In this document: one piece after another, positions 37,532 to 49,500 of the stretch
How the letters are laid out: every line of letters begins with the position of its first letter
Numbering within the stretch: position 1 is the first letter of the stretch
Origin: Phoebastria nigripes
Lineage: Eukaryota; Chordata; Aves; Procellariiformes; Diomedeidae
Length of the DNA: 64,000 bases
NCBI GenBank assembly: GCA_035582835.1
Contig: JAYKAV010003266.1
Location: 2,413,783 to 2,477,782, forward strand
Direction of reading: 5' to 3'
Translations under genes and position numbers: made by a program
The notes under the pieces: generated by a model
The model's database searches: none
What the model saw: only the letters and a program-made list of their open reading frames with translations
What the model was told of the DNA's origin: nothing

Positions 37532-40500
37532 GTGAGTGCTGGGCCGGGGCCGGGGCTGGAGCCCCAGGCCGCGCCGAGGGGGGAGGCCCGGAGGCCGCGC
37601 TCCGCTGAGGGAAGCGGCTCAGTCCCGCCTCCCGCGCTGGGCCTGTCCCGCCGCGTCCCCGCTGCCCGGCGGGCCCTTGCCGCGGCGGTGTTGGCCTGAA
37701 ATCGCCACGGTTCGGCGTCAGTCTCGGTACCGCGCAGGAGGCGGCGAGGGCAGCGGCGCTGCGAGCGGCGGCCTCCGCGGCTGCGGCGGCTCTGCCCCCG
37801 CAGAGCTGCGGGCTTGGGGCAGGCAGGGAGCTGTGGCTGCTCTCACCTTGCATTTGTGATAAACGTGAACTACCGGTCTGAATACGAAACGTACTTTTCG
37901 CTTGAAGGTGCTGCATTAATTGAACCAGATTTAAATGAATTGTTATGTCGAGGCCTAGCTGGTCCTTCTTTACTTTTATGTTCTTGTGTAGTGATTCTAG
38001 GCTGACTTGCCCATCTTTTAGATTCACTTGATGCGTCTGTGAATGACAAACCCACCTTGTGCCCGTCACCGTGTCTTAAACATCAGTTAAAACTGGGGGG
38101 AGAAGGAAATCTGGCTGCACCCCTGCTCCTCCGTGCCAGAGCTGCGGGAGTCTATAGGTGACAGGCTGGGCTGAGCAAGTCTGACACTCCCAGATTTGTG
38201 CTCAGGAGCTCCGAGCAGTAACGAAATCACAGGGCAAAACAGAGGCAAAGACAGCAACAGGAGCTGTAAGCAGGTGTTTAAGGAAGAGTATGAGCAGGGC
38301 AAGCATATTTGGCCTTTTCCCAGTATTCTTCCGGCATGCAGCTACCTCATTTGTAAACCCGGACACAAATGCTTCTAATTATCTTCTGTGAAAAAGTGGG
38401 AATCTCATGAACAGCCAACAAAATAGTAACTACTGATCTAGGAATTATTTTGAGAGATGGTCTAGACAGCTCTGTAACACATTTGTGATTTTATCATTAC
38501 AGGAGAAAACTACGAACTGATGTTGCAGCAGCTTTTCCTAACCTTAGTGCTGAACAATTGACTGAGTTTATTCCAAACAAGGAAGAGCTTAATGTCATCA
38601 AAATACACTGTCACAAAGGGGAGGCCGTCACTGTTTACATGAATAACAGGAACCCAATACTGTTTGAAATTGAGAAAGCTCTGTATCCAACAGGTACGGC
38701 GAGTAGACTAGAATAATCCTCCCTCTTACTGGGCACCAACCTTTCCCCAAAAGATTTCCTTGTGTCTGTCTTAAGTATTTATCCTATCACTATAGTATCA
38801 GTGCACTTCATAATCTTTAATGCGTTTATTCTACCAACATCTTTGTGAAATCAGTGGCATTTCTGGATTCTTTCTGCAAAAAAGGAAATTCAGGTGCTGA
38901 GGAGTTAGAAACCAGGAAACAAGTCTTTTAAGTCATAGTTTAGCTTCTTAGCCCCTTTTCTCTCTTTTGTCCACTGCAAGGTGTAATTCCAAGAAGCATG
39001 ATGTTCACTTCCAGGCAGCCCTGGAATTAGGCAATGAATTGCTCTGATAGTCTATGCTTTTATTTTTCCCATACCCAGCAATTCTTCCCTGTTGGAGTAG
39101 CATTTTAGCTCAAAGTGTCCTTGATGATTTAAGGAAAATAATGCAAACGTTCATCTATATCCTTCATAACAATTCACAGGAGCTTGAATTAACTAGCAGT
39201 TTATTTTTCTCCATCATATCTACTAATTATTGTAGGATTGTTCTGACTTCAGATTTCTTGATTACCCAAGTAACAGGAGAGTGTTTACTTGTGGTTAGTA
39301 TTGTACTGCTTAGTCTTAAAGATGGGAAGAAGCAACAGCTAGAGAAGTTTTTAATGATGCATCTTTAAATTTGGTTCTGTGTTGGGACAGTGTACATGCT
39401 GTGGGTCTACCCAGATCTTCTCCCTGCTTTTTCAACATGGCCCCCTGTGCTACAGAAACTAGCAGGAGGAGCAGGTAAGAGGACTAGAACTTTGTCACAT
39501 TGCATTGCAAAAAGGAGTTGCCTTCAGGGCTTTTTTGATGTTATCTTTCCCAGTGGCAAAAATGTACCTGAAACAAAAAATAAAAAAGTATAAAGAATAA
39601 GTACTCATAAAGTAATTCATGGGGATGTCCTAAACAGGAAAATAAATTAGCTGTAAAAAAGTCTGTGAATGAAACAAAGTAGGTTAAACTGTTTAAATGC
39701 AGTAACCTGTTCCATGTGGGAGTCTCAGACTTGGAAATATCTTCTCAGGATGATCAGCAGCTCTGAATTGGGACACAGAACTGCCTGTGCCATGGGTCTG
39801 TCTTTTTTATAAATTTCCTTGAGCAGCTGAGTTCCTTTGCTGCCACCCTGCTTCCTGTCAATTGAGAGGTGAAGTAGCTTATCCTATGGATAAGCAGTGA
39901 GTTTTTGTTGGAACCTACAATTGTAATCGCTGTCAAGTAAATTGTGGATTGTGCAGGTGAGGTTGGATTTGAATTCCTGGATTACTGGCTCTACCACCTA
40001 ATTATGGATCAAGACTAACAAGAAAGGAGTCTATTTTCTGGAACCTGCTTTGGATGCAGTTCAGACTCGTGAGAATCAGGTCTTTATAAACTTTAAATTG
40101 CAGAACTGCTCAACCAGAAAAAGATTAAATTGCAGCCTTAGTCTGCAATGGAAGTGTACATGTAGGAAGAGACGTCTTTTTTCCATTACACAGTATCTAA
40201 AGTAGAACTCAAGCCCCTCTGTTTACTTTGCTTTTGGGGCAATAAAGTGCTTGAATGTGTAGCTGTGATAGTCATCTGAGCAAGCCTTGCTGCTGGCTTG
40301 TAGTGACCTAGTTTCTGGGGAAAAAAAAAGTCTTGCTAATGGGGGAAGGACATCGATGAAAGAGGGCTGCAGGTCATTCATCTCCCATGGCAACCAGGCT
40401 ACCTCTGGGTACGATCCAAAGATAAGAAGCTGGCCGCTGAGACAATGGCCAACAAAGGCAGAGGGAGAGGTAGAGCCACATCTCAGAAAGAAGAGGAAAG

Positions 40501-43500
40501 GCATGAGACTATCCAGTGCTGCAGACATGGAGGGAGGGAGCAGATTTAGGGAGCATTCAGTTACAAAGAGGAGAAGCAAGGTAGTGCTATTTGTGATACC
40601 TGTTCTGTGAATTCAAGTATCTACTCTCTGCCCTGGTTATTTACATAATATACACATGCTACTTACCTTGTCATGTTAAGGTCTTTATGTGATTTCTGTC
40701 CTCAGAGATGTGGAGCCTTTGTTGCAATTGCAGAGTTCATTCTAGATTGCTGAAAGTAGTTGTGACAGTGAATGGGAGGAAAAATATTGTTGGCTTCTTC
40801 AGCATACACATTAAATCTATGATGCTGAGAAAAAAGTGAGATGCCTTCAAAACCAAACCGTGGAACACAGGTCAGTCCATGAGACTGCAAGCTCTAGACA
40901 ATTACAGCTGCTATGAGGGAGAGCAGATGCACTTTACATAATTTGGTGATGACATACAAGCGGCATGGAAAACTGTTCTTTACTCACATGCCAGTCTATT
41001 CATCCCAGGTATGGAAAGCAGAAGGAAGCACACAACAAGGTGTACTGTTTCTGCCCAGATTAGCAAGGAGATGGTTAAGGCTGCTTCCTCGTGCTGAGGA
41101 GCGTTCACAGCTGAGTGCAGCTATTGTGTCAGATCAGGGGGTTGGGTCAGCAGTGCCAAATTTTAGGCAATTCTCTCTTCAGGGAGAGAGCTGCTGGCAT
41201 AACCTGCCCTTGGGACAGGGAAGAGTAAATGGGTAGTTCCAGACACATCTCCTTGTTCCTTTCTCTTTCCATGTCATTAATGATGGGTAATGCCCTCTAG
41301 GCTGGGAGCTCATACCTTTCTGCTAAAAACAGTACTCCCTTCGGGCCTGACAGGGCAAGGGGCTGAGCATGCTTAGCTCTCCTGCCATTTTTTGGGATGT
41401 GCCCAGCACCCTTGTGAATTGGATCCCTGACTCCACAGGGTGGTAGCAAGAAGTGCTGCTTTACTAGGAGAAACAGAGAATCATGTTTTATCTGGCATGT
41501 GCTCAGCGATTAACAGGCTTGTGTTTTTGCTGAGTAACAGGAGGGATGGGGGTGGAGGAGGTAGTGGCTGAATCTTTCATTGAGAAATGGATGTGCTTTA
41601 TTCTTTTCGTCAGATCTGATGCTGCCAGGAGTTGTAGTGCCATCTTCTGGCTTTCCTCAAGTAGAGCGGGGCACACTCTGTGCTGTTACCCTCTTGGGAA
41701 ACAGGTATGGAGGATTCTGTATTCATATCTTTTCTTAGAAACTAAAAATGAAATGGAGCTATTTTTTACAGGAAGACTTTGGGGGTTTTGAGGAAATAAG
41801 AGCATAATTGTTCTCGTGCATTTGATGCACTGTGGACCTAAACAATGGAAAATACAGCAGAAAAAAAAATCCACTTAAGTTTCTGGGTTAGGATATGTTT
41901 GAGCTCAGGTGGGCAGCTTTGCAAACTGGTTCTTTTGGACCTGTGGGGGCAAAACTGGTAGATTTGTTTTGAAACAGTAATTTTTTTAACAAAAGATAGT
42001 ATTCTACACAGTTGTCTTTTTGTCTATGAGGAAATTCAGAGTGAGGGAGCAGTGCTAAAGCTGTTGGTTTTTTTCCCCCACTGCTAGTCTCTTTTGGCAG
42101 TGCGTATGCTTTTTGTACTTTAATAAAGTGAAGAATGTGTCACAGCATAACCTTCCCTCCAGTATCACAGCTGCACATATCCTTGGGATTCTTTGGAAGA
42201 CTTCACATACCAGAAAGACAACCAGAAAATACCTAGATGCTTTAAAAAAAGCAGGTTGTAAAGAACAAGGACATCGTAAAAGAAATTCAGTATATCACAA
42301 TGGCACAGTCTGTCTTTGTCCAAGTAGCACAGTGTATTTGTGCTGTCCTGCTGTAATACTCCCTTCTTTTCCCAGAGCTCCAGTAGCAGTTGCAGTTGCC
42401 ACTATGTCCACTGCGGAGATGCTGGCTGCTGGAATGAAAGGAAAGGGCTTTGCTGTGTTGCATACTTACATGGATCACCTCTGGTGGGTATATTGCCAGG
42501 CATTTGGTAAAATGTGCAACAAGTCTCATATGTTTACTAAAATCAAAATCTGTGCCCCAGTAAACTTAATCTGTCGGTTCAACATACTGAGTTATTTGGG
42601 TACAGTTTAGATATGACCATTATTAAGGTTTCAGCTACATGTTCTTGATGACCACACTTTTCTGACAGAAGCAGGTGTCTGTCCTGACGTCTATCCATTA
42701 TATACATATTGGAAATAGATATATAAAATTACTCACTTGATACAGTTCCTTCAACCTGAGAGTAGTTATTATAGAAATGAAGCTAGAACATCCCTGTTAC
42801 TCTGTTTTTAGAAAATCTTCTTGTTCTATAAAAAGTGAACTTTGAATCATTGTTGATTAAAAACGGTCAACTGTGCCAGTCCCAACCAAATAAATGAGTT
42901 GCTCTGCATTTGGATTCAACTACTCTGCTCAGTTTTAACTTAAGATTCATGGGGGAAACATAGACTTTATGGAGGAAGATGAGTTAAAAATAAATTTTAT
43001 AGTTTTGAGAATGCAGAAGAAGATCCATGCAACTGCCAGTGCCTTTTATCAGGGTGACATTTGTTCGTTGTCCTATGGGTTTCAAAGCAGTAAACAGAAG
43101 GCTATGTTATGCTTTTTCTTCCTTTTGTAGGGAATATGGTGACAAATCTTATCCTCCTAGTTTAGCTCCCTTGGTAACAGATTCTGCTGAGAAGGAGAGT
43201 TCTGAAGATGAGGAAGAGACGGAAGGGAAAGAGCCTGTCATCAGCTTCTCCACTGACCCATTGCAGCATGTGGACGTTGGTGATTTGAGCCTGAAGGAGC
43301 GAGACAGTTGTGCAATACTGATGGGAAAGGAGGAACTCAATGAGAACAGAGCTGCAGAAACAGCTGAAGATGCCAACACAGAGGTTCAGCAGGAAGCTGA
43401 AGACGGCAGGACTCCACAAGGTATTTTTGCATACAAATGAAACCAAACTATGCCCCTTCGGTTTGCTGAAGCCCATACCCACGATATAGATTACTGTGCG

Positions 43501-46500
43501 TTCTGGACAGCTCACAGCAAGAATGGGGTAGAGACAGTTCTGTGTGATCTGAGAGACAGCCTGAAAGACAGACTACTCACGGCTTACTTGTCCCTTTTTT
43601 CCATGCAGAGCAAATGGATGCATTGTTTAATCAGTGCTTTTTTCATGCCTTAAAATGCAAAGTAAAGAAGTCAGATCTCCCTCTGCTCACCAGCACATTT
43701 CTACGCAGCCATATGTTCTCATGCTGGTATGTGGTAAGAATGTCTTTGGATTTGCATGCTGTGTTTTTGGCTTTAAAACTGCAGAGATCAAGTGTGATAT
43801 TTAGGATGAAGTTCTTGACTCAAAAGTAAAGTTCAGTCCTTATCTAAGGTTATCTAAGATTATGCTCACTTCTTACATTAAATACTTTGATGTAAGGATT
43901 GTCCAGACCAGGATATGCACTTGGTAGCTAACTTGAGTTGGCTGACATTTGTTTCAAGATTGCTTAGTCACTTAAATGGCTGTTTGCCTACCCACAGGAA
44001 CATCAGCACTAGTTTCACTCATCATGTTCTATTTATTAGCTTGTTTGAAGTAATTCTTTCTCTGTGTGATTCGTATTTCCGCTGTTAAAAAACTTCTAGC
44101 ATAAGTAGCAAGATTTAAGAAGAAATGAAGGGTGACTTATAACTAAAGAACTTTTAAAAAAATCCATTTATAGCCCTGCTGGACAACAACTGGACATAAA
44201 GAAATCAAGCTATAAGAAGGTGAGATTTTTCTGTCAGTTTTTGGATTAATTTAAATAAGAAATGAAAGGAGAGAAAAAGTTTGAAGTCAAAATTGTTCAA
44301 GTGCTAGTAAAACAGACAGACAAAAAAAAAAACCCCTAGAAGCTGTTCTTAAAAGCCAAGTTCTTTTTCTCAACTCTCTGCTCCTGTGGGATCCAGGGAG
44401 AAAAGTAATTGTCCTGAAAGCATGAGCATTGATCTGCTTTGAATGCAGCTAATGCTATCTGCCACTATATACCATGATAGCTGTTAAAGGGTTCTGATCT
44501 TGTTGGACAGTACAATTACTTGCAAGAAGAGGCCATTCCTTTTCTAAAGCTGTTAACGAACAAAAACGAAGAGAAAGGAGACTATATTGTCCCTGTTGTG
44601 TAGATGACAAGCAAAACCAAAGTGCATTGCCAAAGATCTCACAGTAGTCCATGTGAGATATACTGTGACTTGGCTAAGGTGGTCACAGAGCAAACAGATG
44701 GCAGACCTACAAAAGGAACACTTGCTTACTCTGTTTTAGAGCCAGAGGCACTCACTGCTCCTTAGCAATTGCTGTGTTTAGAGAAGCAAAGGTGTGGGGT
44801 GTGTGGTTTTTTTTTTTTTTTAAAGAAGTTTTTCTGATTTGGCAAGTAACTTTGGGACAATCAGAAACACATGAACAGGAATTTAAAATGCTTGACTCCA
44901 CATTTCTGATTGTTGCTTCCTTCAGTTCTCTAAATTCCTGCAATGTATGCAGCACCAGAAGATCTTACAAGTGAAGGAGCTGAGCAAAGGTGTGGAGAGC
45001 ATCGTGGAAGTGGACTGGAAACATCCAGAGTATGTAGAATATTGTAGTCTTTAAAAGAGTTGGTAGTCTCTGAAAGAAGGGCGTGGAATCTGCTACTTCC
45101 AGCTCTATTACTTACACTCTGCTTGAATTCCTGTTCTGAATAGCTGTAGCAGCCTTTATTTCCTAATCTTAATGTGCTATGGAGGGGTTTTATACCCTGC
45201 TTCTATACAACATTGCTTATGGTTCCTGCTCTTGTAAAGTTCTTCCAGGTAAACTATATTCTTCCTTCTTTACTCAGTGGCACTGAGCATGCTTAAAGTC
45301 TAATGAAAGCGTCGTGATTTCCACCTTTCCTTTCTTGTTAGTTGTACATTCATCCATAGAACTTAAGATCAGAAAGGACTGTTAAATGATCTGAAAGTTG
45401 CATATGGCTCTTTTTCCTTGTAGTGGGTGTACAAATTTTCCAGAGAAACAGCTTTGAAAATGTTAAGGAGGATTCAATTCATTGCAATTTGTTGCAGTGT
45501 TACAATGACAAATTTCTGGCTTCCAGTTTGGATGCTAATAAGAGTCATAGTGTCAAGCCTGTTAGCAGTCACTAAAAAGCACATTCCTTTGACAGTGTCT
45601 TGATAGTTTGTGTGGGTTTGTTGTTGTTGGGGGAAGGGAGGCAAGAAGATTTGAAACCCATCAGGCAGTTTTCCATCTATTTAACAGTGACTATAATGGT
45701 ATGACTGTTTTATGCCCTTCCAGTTTAAGCAGGTCTCCCCCTCCCCATTCCATCTATATGCTGGGACAACTCATTGTTCAGCTTTGAAGCGAACTTACCT
45801 GTCTAAACAATAACTCCAATAAAAAGATGACACTGCTGCTGAATAAATGCTCATGAAACTACAGTCTCAGAATGTCATATAGGATCAAATCAAGCACTTT
45901 GCAAAATCAGAAGCCAAAGTTATAATCTCTAAAAAAATGTTTTTAAAGTTGCTGTCTTTTCCATTACACATATTGATTTACACAAATACTCTTACCCTTC
46001 CGGTTACTTATTACCCAATTCCTCTATATTGGTGTTTCTATTATCTTTCTAAGGATTAGTAGTTACCTCACATCAAGAACATCCTACTCGTTCCTTCTGC
46101 ATATTGGCACATTAGCTTTCTCTTGGAATTTCCCAGCGGGCCTGAGGCTTCCTGTTCTATAACATCTCTTTAGCAACTAATGGAGTGGAGAACATTTCTG
46201 TAGATATAAGCATATCTTCTCCTCTGTGTTTGGAAAGAAGCAGAATTACTTTGACTTTTTGCATTAACTTTTCTCTCATTATACTTGGCCTTATCATTAG
46301 GAAACAGGCATACTCAAACTCAGTTTGTCAATTCTCTTACCTTCAAGCATAGAATCTGCAGCTCTGGTCACTGAAATGAGACTCCAGCTCCTGCACTGAT
46401 ACGGTTCTTACCCCTCTCTTCCAGAACTGTCTTTTATCAGTGACCACTAAAGAATCATTTCAGCTTTTAAATGTCTGTACATTTGTGGAGAGTGCAGTTG

Positions 46501-49500
46501 GGTTTGTTTGGTTTTTTTTAATTTAATTCTAGGGATTCTACAGAATGGGACTGTATACTTTGAATTATAGCAGTTGTCTCTAATTAAGAGAGTCAAATAT
46601 GCTTAGAACAGCTGGAGAGATTTACTTTTTCCCCCACATACAGGGCTTTACTCAGAGTGAAAAGTGTTTAATATCACCTGAGTTAAGGTGCTTATTTATG
46701 TGTGTCTTTGAAATGTGTACAAGGACAAATTTAGTAATTGCAGCTAATGCTTCAAAATACTGTTCTTTCATCATATCCTTTAATCCACAGACACAGGCCC
46801 CCACTGCAGTGGAATGCATTTGGAGGAACTATACTATACAACAGACCAGAAGGCTTTTTGCACGACTATGCTAGGTTTTAGTTTCTCAGTGAAATGGACG
46901 TGATAAGTTTCAATCCCTTTCACTCTCACCAAATAATTCTCGTTTCAGCGTTAAAGCATTTGCAGTACCTGAAGGATTTTCTTCAGCCTCTGCTGCCCAA
47001 GACAGCAAGGGTGAAGACAGAGAACAAGTGTACCGTGCTCCTGAAATCATTCCGCTTTATGGGGTCTCAACAAAAATGATCCCACTCTTTCAGGAATCTG
47101 GACACAGGTAAGCACTAGAAAAGCACAACAAAACCATTGTTACGTGAAGAGAGAGACTAACAAACCTATGCTGCTACCATTTTGTTAGCCCTCATGGGGA
47201 GGGCCCTGCGATGCTGTCGGGAAGGGTGATGGGAATCAAGAATATATTCCATTGCTTCACAAAGGGAAGAAAGATAAGAGGCTGACAACTGCGTTCAGCA
47301 AATACTCACATCACTTCTCCCACAGCTAAGGAGGTGATAGCTCAAGTGTCAAAACTGATACATTTTACTTGGATTCTCTTAATTTGCCATTGGATAAGGC
47401 ATATTCTGCCCATCCACAGTATGGTTTACTGAAAAGAGGATGCCCGGATAATTTAAAGAACTCACTTGCCTCCTTGTGCCCTAATCTTGTCTGTTTTGAT
47501 GTAGTTTAGATAGCACTCAGTGGCAGCCTTTCTTCAACTGAGCACTTTTGTACAAGTTATCCACAGTCCCCTGAAGTTAGGGGTGCCACTGGGGTCATCC
47601 TCCCAAACTAGGCTCCCAGAACCAAGGGTTTTAGAGTCTCTGTAATTACAGCTGAGAGCCCTTTATCTGGTATACAGCAGCTGAGGTAACAAGAAATCAC
47701 TCTCTAGCAGATGTATTTCAGTATTGAGCTGTTGCTACCAAATGTAGTCAGGGTGGTTGCTGTCTTCTGTCTTAGTGACGGAACCCAACACCTAATTGCT
47801 TAAAGTAATAAATTAAGAAGTTTTCTTTCTCTTTAGAAAAGGCAGCATCCTCTCAAGCAGTGAGGTGAGAAACATCATCATTAACTATGTGAAGACTAAC
47901 GAGTTGGTTGATGAAACAAACAAAAAGTAAGTAGACAAGGAAGTTGTCCTACCCTGCTTCCACAGGAGATGCTGAAGTTAGAGGAAAAAGGTGAACTTGT
48001 TTGCTTCTAATGCATGTTTTTGTTTTGTAGCTTTGTAAAGGTGAATGCCATTCTGTGCGACTGCCTGTTAGATAAATCGGAACAAGATGAAATCTCAAAC
48101 CTTAAATGGGATGACCTCTTGAGCAGGTGACTGTTTTCCTAATGTAGTGTTTCAGTATTACACAGGTTTATTGCATGCAACTCAAAGCCACATGTTATTG
48201 GAGCTACCTGAGTTGTAACTTCCTGTTGGTAATACCACAAAAAATATCCAGAGACCTTCACTTGAAGAATCTCTTGTTCTTCGCCATTTAACAAGCATCT
48301 AACATTAACTATTGTTGTTGGGGGTTTTTTGTTTACCTGCTAACCACTTACCAGGGAAAGCTTCCTAAACAAAGAGTGCGTGGTTCTGTGTATAATCTGT
48401 ATGTACATACTTATAAAGCCATCCTTTGCAGTAGATAGCTGAACGTGCCCTTTTTAGGCAAGGGTAGTCAAGCATCCTGCTCTTTATGTGCAGCGCAGCT
48501 TCTGCATTTATAACCTAAACCCACCTTTTAGATCCAAGAGGCCTGAGTATCTGACACAAGACCATTGTTTCCATATACTGAAAAACTTTGCCTAAATGTC
48601 CCCAGTGTCTTACTTGCCTCGAGCTTCTTCATCACACAATGCTTCTGAGGCACCTCCAGCAGCTTCCTTTATTTCTGAAGCCAAGTTTGCTTGTGGGACA
48701 GTAACACAGTTTATGCTGAATTTTAAACTGAAGTTGCTTCACCAGTCTGTGAACAATACAACTGAACAATAGTGTAAAGACAAAATTAAAGGTTTTCCTC
48801 TACAAGAACCAATTTATAAAATTTTACCAGTAACAATCTAAGCTATAATTTTTGCGAGTCAGTAGACTAGCTTTCTTTTTAGTCCCTTTCTTTAAATAAT
48901 AGCTAGGATGCAAATCTTTGCATGAGATCATCATGCATTATCTTCTTAAGATACAAATTCTTCTCACACAAAGAATCTTTCATGTAGTCTCAAAAACCTG
49001 TGAGAAGCTGCAGTGGAAAAGCACAGCGGAAAAGCACAGCTAACATCATCAGCCTTGCTGTACTGTATAGACTAATTGGATGTGTAAACTTTGTTCAGGT
49101 GTCTTGAACGACTGCAGCCCTTACACCAGGTGACATTTTTTGGACAAGAACCTATTGTGAGGAAAGGAAACATTGAGCCCATCGACATAACTGTAGCACA
49201 GAGATCATCAAATAAGAAGGTAAAAAGAGAACTACAATTACGGGGTTTTGAGCAGAAGCCCAGATTCTGAGAGCAGCTTTGGCAGCTCGTTTTTCTGGGA
49301 TGAATGGGACATGACTTGCTAATACCTACAGCAGTGATGTTTGCAATAATTATTAAAACCTGTAGGTGACAATTATCAAGAACCTTGAGCTGTATGGTCT
49401 AGACCCACAGTGTGTGGCCAACATTCTGCAGCAAAAAGTACAAGCCAGTGCCACCATCACCCCAGTGCCAGGAACAAAAGACAGAGTTCAGGTCCAGATC

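Larger units (their letters stand above)
36450..37850. promoter_or_regulatory. Shared CpG island, likely bidirectional DYRK3/EIF2D promoter
   Basis: Dense CpG sequence surrounds the EIF2D first exon and extends towards DYRK3, which is transcribed the other way. It includes Sp1-type GGGCGG words near 37.3 kb and a YY1-like core in GCGCCATGGCGGC (37415-37427). No TATA box is seen. The 330-base gap removes the centre of the island. A shared promoter is inferred from the divergent layout and distance; transcription starts are not known. Confidence 0.7.

Noticed and set aside
37221..38069. Minus-strand open frame of 282 codons opposite EIF2D exon 1
   Set aside because: It is a shadow of the CpG island and overlaps the EIF2D first exon and intron 1; no domain is recognised.
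40223..40610. Overlapping 107- and 118-codon frames on opposite strands in EIF2D intron 3
   Set aside because: No homology recognised and both strands open over the same bases; the plus-strand frame extends to 40610, and a nested gene is not supported.
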